The notes beneath the pieces were generated by a model. That model was given only the letters and a program-made list of their open reading frames with translations, had not been told where the DNA came from and searched no databases. Both the position numbers and the translations under genes were made by a program. DNA of 64,000 bases from Pseudeuparius sepicola. Lineage: Eukaryota > Arthropoda > Insecta > Coleoptera > Anthribidae. The stretch is taken from assembly GCA_963920635.1 (NCBI GenBank), contig OY987299.1, forward strand, positions 133,793,373-133,857,372. The letters are read 5' to 3'. Positions within the stretch are counted from its first letter, which is position 1; every line of letters begins with the position of its first letter. Shown here one piece after another: positions 37,170 to 48,652 of this stretch.

Positions 37170-37892
37170 ATAGTTATTTTCGTCACAAGCATTTTGATTT
37201 GATTTAATTATTAGAACACAACGAGTGAGTGAAGACACAATTTGTTGGAAAATAGTTTTAGTTCAGATTTGCGATGATAGGTGAGTGAGTTTTAGAGACA
37301 TCTATCTGTCGACAAAACATCCATGGTTCTTACTTTTATATTCAATAAATAATGAAGTAAAAAGTAGACCTAAACTAGTGTCTATAATATGGTTTATTTA
37401 CGAATGAAACTCGGCAAATATTTTGACCTCGAAAAAGTTGGTTAATGAGAACAATATAAACACTATTAACGGTGGATATCGCGTTCAAACATGTCTCTAT
37501 AATTAGAGACGTTAAACAAAGCTAACCAAACTGTGAGCGCGAAGAGTTTTCCAGTTACGTTTAGTTTGCATTTTTTTGTATACTACACGGGCGTAGCCAA
37601 GGGGGGGGTTTCGGGGGTTCAAACCCCCCCCCGAAATAAGGAAAATATTACCTAATATTATACCGAAAAAATACGAGGAGTGAAGAGTTAAATTATTATT
37701 ACGTTTGAATATATGTAGTAATAGTAGCGCCTAGCGCCATCTTTTGACGAGAGGCAGACGCAGTTGCAGCCGAACTATTTTGTATTGTAGGGACACTTTG
37801 CGTTGTTTCTCGATTATTCGCCACGCCCCTCGGTCGAAATGAGCGGAACTTTGTGGAAGTTCGTGGAAGTTTCTGGACGGCTACTGGGCTGC

Positions 37893-37900
37893 TATATAAG
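37893..37900 (+). promoter_or_regulatory. TATA box of hAT copy 1
   Basis: TATATAAG followed by a GC-rich stretch and a leader with a GTGTAAGTGAGT sequence that could be a splice donor. The same box lies at 62550-62557 in copy 2. It precedes the coding remnant by about 190 bp. Confidence 0.6.
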
Positions 37901-38088
37901 CGGCGCCGCGGCGCGTGACCGCGCTTACGGCAGTATTGTTCCATGCGAACTCGAAGCGAATAAAAGTGAAAAGTGGTGAACGAATAGTGAAGAGAATTAA
38001 GTGTACCGTGTAAGTGAGTAATTTTAGTGCGCTGTTATTCGATGACCTTGTTAAGGATAGATACGTGAATCATTATTACTGTCGAAAA

Positions 38089-38460
38089 ATGGAGGGGAAA
38101 AAAGGAAGGGTGATAAACTTAAAGGTATGGACTACTGGAAAAAGTGGTGTAGTCAAGGTCAAGGGGTTTCTAATAAAGAAACAAATTTGGATTTAGCTAT
38201 CAAAGCTTCAGCTACCTTGCATGCTGATAAGAAGACTGCCTACCCCGAAATCTAGTTTGGAATGCCTAGATATGTGCGATAAAAACCTTTATCCTAATAT
38301 TTACACATTACTACAAATCTTGGCTACCATTCCTGTATCCACTGCTACTCCAGAAAGGTCTTTCTCGAGCCTAAGGAGACTGAAAAACTATTTACGAAAC
38401 ACTACAAGTCAAAACAGACTTAATGGTTTGGCTCTAATGAACATTCACTATGGAACATAA
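38089..38460 (+). pseudogene. hAT transposase remnant in copy 1
   Basis: An ATG at 38089 starts the N-terminal piece, but a 6-A run (7 A in copy 2) shifts the frame after MEGKK. A second frame, 38221-38460, contains LYPNIYTLLQILATIPVSTA, then TPERSFSSLRRLKNYLR and RLNGLALMNIHYG, the hAT C-terminal dimerisation domain (hAT_C). A TAA replaces the GAA seen in copy 2 and ends it early. The RNase-H-like catalytic core is missing, so it cannot be an active transposase. It may at most have been a template for a short protein before decay. Confidence 0.85.
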
Positions 38461-39034
38461 ATTCATGCAGATGAAGTAGGTAGTGGATATATTTAAAAGA
38501 AAAAGCCGAAGATTTCTTCTTTAATGGTTTTAGATTTAGCGCAGAGGAACGAAATTAATTTATCCATTTCATTTAAAGTTAAGAACTTTATAAATATGTC
38601 GTAGTTTTTCGGATGAATATATAGATATTAAATTTCATGTAAGTATATTTTTGTTGTTTTATTTACTTCTCAAACTAGACCCCCCCCCCAAAAGTAAATC
38701 CTATCTACGCCCGTGGCATACTATCTGAACATTTTATCGTAATGACTTCTCTAATAATAGTGTTTGTATAGTATAGAGGTCGTAGAAAACCGGTTATGGG
38801 AAGGTTGAATATTTATATTGAAAAAGTCTGTTTATGAACCATTTATAATAAATAAATAAGCAGTTTATTTCCATCGTCCAATCACATGAAACTTGTTACA
38901 TTATATTTTGGACACAACCTACCCACAACCTGAACTAAACTGATTAAAATGCAATTTTTTCAAGTTGCCACGAACATTAATAAATGCTTAACAGTAAATG
39001 AACGAAACTTTGAAAGTTTAACTCAAAATAGTAT

Positions 39035-39638
39035 ATTGCATTACGAGTCTGGAAATAAAGATTTTTCCGTGCGCGCGTGGCAAATTCCCGTGTGAGGCGC
39101 AGCCGAACACGGGGAGTCATGCAAGCATGAAAAAATGTATTTCTGGACGTGTAATGAACGATATTTTTTATTATACTTCTTTGAAAACGGAAACTTAAAA
39201 CATTTTATCGGCATATTATAATAAATTTAATTGACAAAAAATAAACAATGCAGACAATATAGTGTTTGGTATGTATGATGCGTTTCCATGGTTACTCTCA
39301 AATTATTTCAAAGGTGCTTTGTTGTAAATTAGTTATTGTCAGATAAGGTGAATAAAACGTCAAAAATATTACAGAAATGTATCTAAATATTGAAACACTT
39401 ACGAATTAAAATACAAAATAAGTACATGTTAAATATCAGAGAGCATATAGAGTTTCTTAACTTTAGTTTACTTTGCTGTATATTTCTATTTTAAAGCCAT
39501 ATATTCCGTATTTTTATTCAGCGCACGGAAAGTTTTTCCGCATGCGCTGTTTCCGTGCGCTAGCCCGGAAAACCCCATCTTTCATTATTGCTAAAACAGA
39601 TGAAAATAAGGTGTTTTCAAAGAAGTATAATAAAAAAT
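39035..39638. mobile_element. Compound insertion in the Penelope tail
   Basis: Comparison with the tails at 35100-35263 and 60430-60580 shows about 600 extra bases here. Inside are two sets of inverted repeats: ATTACGAGTCTGGAAATA near 39045 against TATTTCTGGACGTGTAAT near 39143, and a longer pair of about 27 bp (TATTTTTTATTATACTTCTT at about 39166 and its complement ending at about 39638). It is probably two small MITEs, one beside or inside the other. Confidence 0.6.
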
Positions 39639-40277
39639 AACTTCAACCATTTTGTTTTCTGAGCTTTCCAAGAATAAATCTTTCTCCTTTCTCAAAGATA
39701 ATGGCATGTCAAAGTGTCCTCTGACAACAGAGACAACAGCCTAGATACCTGTATGAATATTGTACCCTCTCTAATCATCTATACTAACTTCTCTTTGATT
39801 ATTATTATTAATCTAAAAACTATATAATTTTTATGTTCTTTTAAACGAAGGTTAAATGCCCTACAAGTCTCCCCAACATAGAACTTTCCACATTCACAAG
39901 GAATTTTATGAATGCAATTTTTTGTACTATGGTTTCGTTTTAACTAGCATCGATCTTCATACATTTGTGGTTTTAAAAAGATTGCCTTTGCGTTTTAGCT
40001 TACATAGTAGTCCAGGAATATAAGTAACAATTAAATTTACTGGTTGGTCCACCAGATTTATTTCCCTAATAATTTTATTAGCATTGCTATTTTGTTGGAA
40101 ATCCCGAAAAACTTGCTCAAGAAATTCAATAGGATAACTACTATTCCTTCTCAAATTTTGTGTTATTACAACAAATCGTTTTAGCCCTGTGAAATAATAA
40201 CTAATTTTTACACTAATATGATAATAGGGGTTAAAATGGACATATCTATTAGTATGTGTTGGTGTTCTATAGACACT

Positions 40278-40735
40278 ACACTTTATTCAAACTAAATGCA
40301 AGTGGCGCGTAACCATTTACACGATGGAAGCACGTGAATAATTCTGAGGGCTAATACGAGGCAGGGCCGCATTAAGGACGATCTCTATGAATTTTATAAT
40401 ATAAAATATTAAAATAATATGCCCCAGTATTAAGAACTTTAAAAACAAACTTTTATGTCACACCTGGTCATTCACTTACCTGCAAATTTCTACTATTAAC
40501 ACAAATCGTAACTCCAGCAATTAATAAACAGCGAAATAATTATATCGGAAAAAATAAAGGTCCACTTGCAACTCAATGCACCTCTGTAAGAAACACCGAC
40601 TCGCTGCACTCTCCCGCCTGGTCAGATTTTATTGCCGGCTATCCAATAGCAAGCCGATCACGTGAGTATCACACTCTAGCCATGCAACAACTTGTGTTTA
40701 TGTTTCACTTGCGTTTAGTTTGAATAGAGTTTAGT
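40278..40735. mobile_element. MITE inserted in the Penelope RT/linker
   Basis: TTATTCAAACTAAATGCAAGTG at the left pairs with CACTTGCGTTTAGTTTGAATAG at 40707-40728. The element separates the RT end from the PTHTNRY motif of the Penelope copy, so it inserted after that copy. The exact target duplication could not be fixed (CTAT on both sides is possible). The interior has no gene. Confidence 0.65.
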
Positions 40736-40985
40736 TTCTGTACTATCTGATTTTAGTATGGAAACATCAATCTAAGAAATTTAATTGATTATTATTTTAA
40801 ATTTCTAGAATAGAAGGTTCTTGTGAGTTTATAAAATTTAATAATGAATTTAATGTATCTACTTTATGTTCCCATAATATAATAAATAATATGTCATCTA
40901 CATCTCCACCAAACATTAGCTTGATGACCATATCTAGTCAACTCATTTTGTTCAAAATCTTCTATGAATAAATTGCTTGTGAATA

Positions 40986-41031
40986 AAGGAGACCCAACGA
41001 TATGAAGGAAACATATCGTTGAAGGAGACCC
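40986..41031. repeat. Micro-insertion: hairpin between 10-bp direct repeats
   Basis: AAGGAGACCC occurs at 40986-40995 and 41022-41031. Between them is AACGATATG - AAGGAAA - CATATCGTT, a perfect 9-bp-stem hairpin. It interrupts the MGSPL codons of the Penelope RT. The structure resembles a target-site duplication around a tiny palindromic insert. Confidence 0.75.
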
Positions 41032-41144
41032 CATTACAACCTGCTGGTAAAATTCATTTTATAGTTTTAACATATTGTTATTTCTAAAGTTGGTGCATGT
41101 TCGATAATCATTTTAGATGCACTTAGACGCAAGTCAAACAGCAT

Positions 41145-41700
41145 ACAGGGTATGTCAAAAAATATAAAAATTGTACAAGAGTACAGTGCCCTTATTTCAG
41201 AAAAGTCAGCAAAATGTTATTAAGGAAAGTTGTCTAGAATTAAAAGTTATGCCTAAATACCAAAACATGGTCTTCTAAGATTTTTTTTGAAAAACACTTA
41301 TAATTTCCCAATTTTTTAAATAACCACCTTAAAAATTTTCATAAATTAATCAAAATTAAATCAATTTCGCATTACTTTGTTCAAATTCAAGCATATTTGT
41401 AAAATTAAATTAGATTTTCAATTTTTTAGGGAATCATAGACTTCATGTTTGTTGCAACGATATTAAACAAAACTTAAAATTTCGCAAAAATTCTTCTGAA
41501 CGGGGTAAAATATTAGTAATGATAATGTGTATATTAAAAAACTCTCATTTAAGGTCCAAAACTTGTATTTCAAATGTTTATTAAGAAACTGAAAATTAAT
41601 TGAAGAAAAATTTTTTAGGAGGCCATGTTTTGGCATTTAGGCATAGCTTTTAGCAGCTTATTTGTTTTAGTGTTAAAGTTATAAAGATAGATGAAAACAA
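41145..41700. mobile_element. Foldback-like element, partial
   Basis: TACAGGGTATGTC marks a possible left end at 41143-41155. The stretch 41242-41292 (AAAGTTATGCCTAAATACCA) is mirrored at 41605-41655. No matching right terminus was identified. AT-rich, no gene. Confidence 0.5.
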
Positions 41701-41759
41701 GTCAAGTCCTATCATCAGTGTAGCAAATTCTAGTAGTTTGGACGAAACTAGTTTTACAA

Positions 41760-42970
41760 GTATAAACGAACGTAGTTATCGAAGTCTTGACCAGTCCACG
41801 TTGAGGTGAGCTTAATTTATTATCAATATACAAGTTTGTAGGGAGATAGTAATTCAGAAAAACAACCACTGTTTTGAATTGCGCGGTCTGAAGGTCTAAT
41901 GCGCATGTTCCATAGGCCCATGCGCAAATCCACCTTTATATATGATCTCTATGATTTTATGTAAAGACACGAGGGTCTCTTAACAAAAACAGACCTCAAA
42001 AACCCGAGTCCTGTTCTGTAAGCCGTGCGTTTTATTAATCGAACCCCAAAAAAAAACGAAAACAACAGGCGGGCGGGCTACAATAAATAACTTGTTTTGC
42101 GGCGCGCTGCAACGTCGAAATCTATACCTACAAAAAGAGGTGGACAAAAAAAACTCGAGAAGATAAATGTTTTGAGCGAACAATATATTTTCATTGAGCA
42201 ACCTTATCCCCTCGTCTCGAATCATCGCCACAGGAAAAATAAAATCCGGAAAGGGGGGCGAATTTCCGATAAATCAATCACTTGGATAAATATCCTTCCA
42301 TACCGTGGCGTTATTTGGCATCGATAATCAGGCAGATCCTTTTTGTCTCTGTCGACCGGAAACTGGGTCACAATTCAACGCTGGAGACGCCCGCGTCCGC
42401 GTCGACAATGTAAATTTTCGTCACTGAATGCCCAAAAAATAATTTTTTAAAACCCTTGTAAAGGAACTAAAATTATAACAAAATAATATAATAATATACA
42501 AACGGACTATAAAATATTTTCTGCTTTTTAGTCTTTTGCTTTAAATTTTGCACTCGATTTTAAACATCTTGATGAGATTATGACAGAGACGTGGCAAATT
42601 TCAGATTTATTTCGGTTTCTATTCCCTGACCATGTTTGAAATGGAAAATGGGCTAGTCTGGTCATATAGAAAACTGCATGCAGGCGGATAATAAAGTTTA
42701 GTAGATTCCCCTTGCATATTTTATTTTTGCCAGTTCCTCTCAGTTTTTAAATAAAAAATAATCCAAAGTTTTAAGTACTCCTTTTGCTCTCAAAAGATGC
42801 CGCTAGATACAATCGATATGCTGAAAGTCCTCTGTAGCTAAGTTCACATAATCTTCCTAGTCATTATTTGTGAATTGTCGATTTTTTGGTATACTTCAAA
42901 TATTTCAAACTGAAATAATTTTTGTTTTGAGATTTTAGTTTTAACGTTATGACGAGTTTTTTTATTATCT
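41760..42970. other. Spacer with GC-rich island at 42050-42420
   Basis: No gene. The island holds overlapping short frames on both strands (41980-42327) with no domain. It is non-repetitive within the window and may be regulatory DNA. Confidence 0.35.
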
Positions 42971-42971
42971 A

Positions 42972-43641
42972 CATTGTGTCCCAATTTGATACTGGAAACC
43001 TCAGAAATATGTATATGAAGGGCAAGGAAAACAAGTAGTCTCTATTTTTTTTTTCTGGGTAGTCCCAAGTCCCAAGGGAGCGTATCTCATAGGCGGTGGT
43101 TTTTGGATGGGGTAATTATTTCATGGCCTGCTATGATTTTTTTAAAATAGCAAATTTTCAAGAAATGATATTAGGGATTTTTTTACGATAAAATGTTACT
43201 AAGAAAACTTGTTCAGAATGAAAACCTGAATACGCCTTTTTCTCCCACTTTTTTCTTAGAAATATGTCCTTTCTGGAGCTCTCACGTAAAATATTATTAA
43301 GGAAACTTGTTCATAGTCAAAAAATGAAATTTTGACGTGAAAGCTCCAGAAAGGACACTTTCTAAGAAAAAAGTGGGAGATAAATCTAAAAATCAAAGCA
43401 GGCCTAGACTTTTGAAATTTTGCGAATCCACTCGGTTTTTCATTCTAGACAAGTTTTCTTAATAACATTTTGTCGTAAAAAATCCCTAATAGGGTTTCTT
43501 GAAAATTTGCTATTTGAAAAAATCACAGCAGGCCATGAAATAACTACACAATCCAAATACCACCGCCTATGAGATACTCTCCCTTGGGACTACTAATAAC
43601 ATATATTTCTGAGGTGTCCACTATCAAATTGGGACACACTG
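42972..43641. mobile_element. Foldback element (CAGTGTGTCCCAATTTGATA)
   Basis: The right end reads, in inverse, CAGTGTGTCCCAATTTGATA. The left end has CATTGTGTCCC, one mismatch. TA flanks both ends (42970-42971, 43642-43643). The arms of about 300 bp include TCCCAAGGGAGCGTATCTCA and its near complement, and the centre is near 43305. Its terminal 11 bases equal those of the element at 24335-25721, but the rest differs. Confidence 0.85.
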
Positions 43642-43967
43642 TATATCTATTAAAACCAAAACTGACCTTTTTAGTTGTCTGCTTACCAAAATAATAAACC
43701 TATGTAATATTTATAATGTAGGTAGGTAGGAAACATATTACTTATAGAAAAGTCTATTATAGGTATAAAATCTGGTGGATATATTTAGATACCAGATACT
43801 TCCAAGATTCCTCTGTTGAAGATGTTAGTGATTTGTGTTCTGTTTTTTTTTGTGCTGTTTGCTGTATCAAGCCAATAATGAATAGTGAATGCGAAATACC
43901 TAATTACCTTTTAATGTAAGTACTTATTTAAATACCAAGCTCTAATTTTATTGCAATGCATTTTTGT

Positions 43968-44162
43968 CCTGCCCAGCTTGAAGAAAACACACTAAATTGG
44001 GGAAAATTCTTACAAGGTCCACGTATTCGCCTTCGATTAAAACTTGACGTTCTGCCCCAGATTTTTTCACCAAACCTAGCATTCCAAATTACAAAAGAGG
44101 AAAAGAAGCATTTTAAAAACCAAGAATTTATCGAAGAAGGACATAATGACCAGGAAAAATAA
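43968..44162 (+). pseudogene. Possible terminal exon of a THAP-type gene
   Basis: A pyrimidine-rich TTTTTGTCCTGCCCAG acceptor precedes an open frame reading LEENTLNWGKFLQG, then RIRLRLKLDVLPQIFSP, and ending in a charged tail to a TAA at 44160. RLKLDVLPQIF resembles the rLkpdAVPtiF ending of THAP domains. The earlier Cys pair was not found in the 200 bp upstream. It could equally be an unrelated exon or chance. Confidence 0.25.
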
Positions 44163-44267
44163 AAAATAGATAGATCAAATATCCATGAAAATGTCTATAT
44201 TTACATAACTTGTAAGGAAGAATATTACTAGCTAATCTGGCAATATGGCTTGCGGGCTTACAATATA

Positions 44268-45612
44268 TTTACCAGAATTAATTTGTGTAGTGCGGGTAGT
44301 GCTATCGTCGCCAGATTGCTAGGACGAGGCATAGTGTGTCTCTGGGTGGAAACAGACGGCCCGAAGTGCTGGCGACAGCTTTTTCTAACAATCCAACCAT
44401 TGTTTAGTATTGTTGCAAAAGTTTCTTTACCTAATGTTAAATTCAAAAGATAATTTAGTTGAATGTATTATGAAATTGACATTAACTGCCATTTCAATCA
44501 GAAGAGATTACTCTCGTTCAAAATATGCTGTTCGCTTGTTTGTATTTTTATGAAAATTTAACCATAATGGAAGGTAGGTAATCATAATTTGCCAGATGGC
44601 GCACTTTGCGAAAATTCTCACAAAAATTCGACTTACAACCGGATTTAGTCCCCTCTATTTGCCCAAATTTACCATATTATTTGTCGAAAATGTACCTATC
44701 TACACCAGGATTCGTACTTACTGTTAAACAAACGTAGGTACCTACTTACTTAGGTACAAAATTATTGAAACAAAGTTCACAAATGAATCTAATTATAATT
44801 AAAAAGAGGGTTGAACATATATTGGAAAAGATAAACTAAGCCAAAGTGTAGACTGCTCTATACAGCATAGACCCGTTGAACCGTCCCGCTGCGGCGTTGC
44901 CACATGTTTGCACAGGGCTTGTAAAGTTTGAGAAGGTTGTGGTACTACTTATCTAGTTTGAATATATTCAATAATTCTATTTAGGTATAATTTACATATT
45001 CATTCTTAGAGGCAATTTTTGAAAAATTAATGATATTTGTTGAAATAAATATTTTGAGCCATATTTGCCATTTTATTAGCGATTCATTTGGTAATTCCAT
45101 TCAATGCAACTTCCCTATTGGCAAGAATCGCCTCACTAACCTTTTCTTTCAGTCGAAAACCCGCGTAATGCCGGGTTTGATTCGCTTCTTCGCCGTTCCC
45201 ATATTTCTTACTTCCGATATATTTCACTGGCCGGCGGAAGCGCACTTCCCCATTGATTAATGGCCTTCCCATCCCCGTTAATACTTCCCGCGTTGGGCGA
45301 GGTCCGCCCGTGAAATACGGACCGGCGAATTCGGCGCCGGCCGCCGCGCATTCCGGGCAATTTCCGGCTTGTTTCCGGGCGGTTAATTCGCGGTCAGTTT
45401 TTGGCGGACGCGTCGAAAAAACCGGCCGTGTAGCGGCGGCGGGAAATTGGCATCGTTCGCGCGGCAACACCGTACAATGTGGTCGTCAAGCACGCTCCGA
45501 AAATTTGGAACACTGTAAATGCATGTAGACAGTAAACGTGGTAAAACACAGCAAGGGATGCGGGTCCACGTCGCGTACCCTGACACTCCCTGTCAGTTGA
45601 TTTTGCAAGAAA
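44268..45612. repeat. 1.35-kb tandem unit 1
   Basis: It starts at TTTACCAGAATTAATTTGTG and runs 1345 bp to the same sequence in unit 2. Order: family A part (to about 44945), an AT stretch, a GC-rich block (about 45110-45480) and the start of the next family A. All units carry minus-strand frames of 128-147 codons through the GC block (45084-45470 here). Their near-identity follows from recent duplication and I do not call them genes. TGATTAATGG (45254-45263), an Exd/Hox-type word, lies in the GC block. Confidence 0.9.
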
Positions 45613-46958
45613 TTTACCAGAATTAATTTGTGTAGTTCGGGTAGTGCTATCGTCGCCAGATTGCTACGACGAGCCAGTGTGTCGTCTCTGGGTGAAAACA
45701 GACAGCCCGAAGTGCTGGCGACAGCTTTTTCTAACAATCCAACCATTGTTTAGTATTGTTGCAAAAGTTTCTTTACCTAATGTTAAATTCAAAAGATAAT
45801 TTAGTTGAATGTATTATGAAATTGACATTAACTGCCATTTCAATCAGAAGAGATTACTCTCCTTCAAAATATGCTGTTCGCTTGTTTGTATTTTTATGAA
45901 AATTTAACCATAATGGAAGGTAGGTAATCATAATTTGCCAGATGGCGCACTTTGCGAAAATTCTCACAAACATTCGAGTTACAACCTGATTTAGTCCCCT
46001 CTATTTGCCCAAATTTACCATATTATTTGTCGAAAATGTACCTATCTACACCAGGATTCGTACTTACTGTTAAACAAACGTAGGTACCTACTTACTTAGG
46101 TACAAAATTATTGAAACAAAGTTCACAAATGAATCTAATTATAATTAAAAAGAGGGTTGAACATATATTGGAAAAGATAAACTAAGACAAAGTGTAGACT
46201 GCTCTATACAGCATAGACCCGTTGAACCGTCCCGCTGCGGCGTTGCCACATGTTTGCACAGGGCTTGTAAAGTTTGAGAAGGTTGTGGTACTACTTATCT
46301 AGTTTGAATATATTCAATAATTCTATTTAGGTATAATTTTCATATTCATTCTTAGAGGCAATTTTTGAAAAATTAATGATATTTGTTGAAATCAATATTT
46401 TGAGCCGTATTTGCCATTTTATTAGCGATCCGTTTGGAAATTCCATTCAATGCAACTTCCCTATTGGCAAGAATCGCCTCACTAACCTTTTCTTTCAGTC
46501 GAAAACCCGCGTAATGCCGGGTTTGATTCGCTTCTTCGCCGTTCCCATATTTCTTACTTCCGATATATTTCACTGGCCGGCGGAAGCGCACTTCCCCATT
46601 GATTAATGGCCTTCCCATCCCCGTTAATACTTCCCGCGTTGCGCAAGGTCCGCCCGTGAAATACGGACCGGCGAATTCGGCGCCGGCCGCCGCGCATTCC
46701 GGGCAATTTCCGGCTTGTTTCCGGGCGGTTAATTCGCGGTCAGTTTTTGGCGGACGCGTCGAAAAAACCGGCCGTGTAGCGGCGGCGGGAAATTGGCATC
46801 GTTCGCGCGGCAACACCGTACGATGTGGTCGTCAAGCACGCTCCGAAAATTTGGAACACTGTAAATGCATGTAGACAGTAAACGTGGTAAAACACAGCAA
46901 GGGATGCGGGTCCACGTCGCGTACCCTGACACTCCCTGTCAGTTGATTTTGCAAGAAA
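45613..46958. repeat. 1.35-kb tandem unit 2
   Basis: 1346 bp and nearly identical to unit 1, with small differences (for example CGATCCGTTTGG for CGATTCATTTGG, and GTTGCGCAAGG for GTTGGGCGAGG, both shared with unit 3). The GC-block frame is 147 codons here and in unit 3, because a change removed a stop. Confidence 0.9.
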
Positions 46959-48333
46959 TTTACCAGAATTAATTTGTGTAGTTCGGGTAGTGCTATCGTC
47001 GCCAGATTGCTACGACGAGCCAGTGTGTCGTCTCTGGGTGAAAACAGACAGCCCGAAGTGCTGGCGACAGCTTTTTCTAACAATCCAACCATTGTTTAGT
47101 ATTGTTGCAAAAGTTTCTTTACCTAATGTTAAATTCAAAAGATAATTTAGTTGAATGTATTATGAAATTGACCCTAACTGCCATTTCAATCAGAAGAGAT
47201 TACTCTCCTTCAAAATATGCTGTTCGCTTGTTTGTATTTTTATGAAAATTTAACCATAATGGAAGGTAGGTAATCATAATTTGCCAGATGGCGCACTTTG
47301 CGAAAATTCTCACAAAAATTCGACTTACAACCGGATTTAGTCCCCTCTATTTGCCCAAATTTACCATATTATTTGTCGAAAATGTACCTATCTACACCAG
47401 GAATCGTACTTACTGTTAAACAAACGTAGGTACCTACTTACTTAGGTACAAAATTATTGAAACAAAGTTCACAAATGAATCTAATTATAATTAAAAAGAG
47501 GGTTGAACATATATTAGAGAAGATAAACTAAGCCAAATTGCAGTTTGCTATATACAGCATAGACCCGTTGAACCGTCCCGCTGCGGCGTTGCCACATGTT
47601 TGCACAGGGCTTGTAAAGTTTGAGAAGGTTGTGGTACTACTTATCTAGTTTGAATATATTCAATAATTCTATTTAGGTATAATTTACATATTCATTCTTA
47701 GAGGCAATTTTTGAAAAATTAATGATATTTGTTGAAATCAATATTTTGAGCCGTATTTGCCATTTTATTAGCGATCCGTTTGGAAATTCCATTCAATGCA
47801 ACTTCCCTATTGGCAAGAATCGCCTCACTAACCTTTTCTTTCAGTCGAAAACCCGCGTAATGCCGGGTTTGATTCGCTTCTTCGCCGTTCCCATATTTCT
47901 TACTTCCGATATATTTCACTGGCCGGCGGAAGCGCACTTCCCCATTGATTAATGGCCTTCCCATCCCCGTTAATACTTCCCGCGTTGCGCAAGGTCCGCC
48001 CGTGAAATACGGACCGGCGAATTCGGCGCCGGCCGCCGCGCATTCCGGGCAATTTCCGGCTTGTTTCCGGGCGGTTAATTCGCGGTCAGTTTTTGGCGGA
48101 CGCGTCGAAAAAACCGGCCGTGTAGCGGCGGCGGGAAATTGGCATCGTTCGCGCGGCAACACCGTACGATGTGGTCGTCAAGCACGCTCCGAACATTTGG
48201 AACAGTAAACGTGGTAAAACACAGCAACACAGCCCACTCTGGGGAAAGCCCTGAAGTAGAGAAAACTGGCAACAAGGGATGCGGGTCCACGTCGCGTACC
48301 CTGACACTCCCTGTCAGTTGATTTTGCAAGAAA
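46959..48333. repeat. 1.35-kb tandem unit 3
   Basis: 1375 bp. It matches unit 2, but its last part (48190-48290) keeps a stretch (GCCCTGAAGTAGAGAAAACT) that family A has at 15 kb and that units 1 and 2 lack. Unit 3 is therefore closest to the ancestral junction. Confidence 0.9.
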
Positions 48334-48652
48334 TTTACCAGAATTAATTTGTGCAGTGCGGGTAGTGCTATCGTCGCCAGATTGCTACGACGAGGCAGTG
48401 TGTCTCTGGGTGGAAACAGACAGCCCGAAGTGCTGGCGACAGTTTTGTTTGGGAAAAACTGAAACATTTCTCTAAAAGTTCGAAGTGAAGAATCGTTCCT
48501 TTACAATTTCAAGCCTCAAGATGCCTAGAACCGTCGAGGGAAGCTAGAACTTAGTTATATACCTGGCTGTAAATGAAATCGTAATAATAACTTGACGGCA
48601 AGCGGTCAATTTGTATTCGTTTTGGGCTTTCCAAAGGACCAAAATTTAAGGT
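48334..48652 (+). repeat. Partial unit 4 continuing into ancestral family A
   Basis: To about 48440 it follows the tandem units. After GCGACAG it continues with the section (GTTCGAAGTGAAGAATCG ... CTTTCCAAAGGAC) that the minus copy at 15300-15540 has and the tandem units have lost. It marks the right end of the array. Confidence 0.85.

Larger units (their letters stand above)
37586..38715 (+). mobile_element. Internally deleted hAT element, copy 1
   Basis: The ends are CACGGGCGTAGCCA and its near complement (TATCTACGCCCGTG), flanked by the imperfect 8-bp repeat GTATACTA / GCATACTA (37578-37585, 38716-38723). It is nearly identical to the copy at 62240-63370. It retains a promoter, a leader, an N-terminal coding piece and the C-terminal hAT dimerisation domain, but the catalytic middle of a transposase is absent at this length. 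Both ends carry long G or C runs just inside the TIR. Confidence 0.9.
38935..41135 (-). pseudogene. Penelope-like retroelement copy 2, RT to tail, interrupted
   Basis: On the minus strand, in order: NEFYQQVVMGSP (about 41060-41030), NLFIEDFEQNEL, then DVDDILFIILWEHKVD (40904 downward), the RT active-site motif with the usual Tyr changed to Asp. INNNQLNFLD-like residues follow near 40790. After an insertion (40278-40735) comes YRTPTHTNRYVHFNPYYH (about 40272 downward), a Penelope hallmark, then IREINLVDQPVNLIVTYIPG and the GIY-YIG start (IPCECGKFYVGETC, about 39880). The non-coding tail runs to about 38935 but is broken by another insertion (about 39035-39638). Several stops and frameshifts. 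This is the longest Penelope copy in the window. Confidence 0.85.

Noticed and set aside
45253..45528. Plus-strand frames in the tandem units (also 46599-46874, 47945-48208)
   Set aside because: They overlap longer minus-strand frames in GC-rich DNA and have no domain. Shadows.
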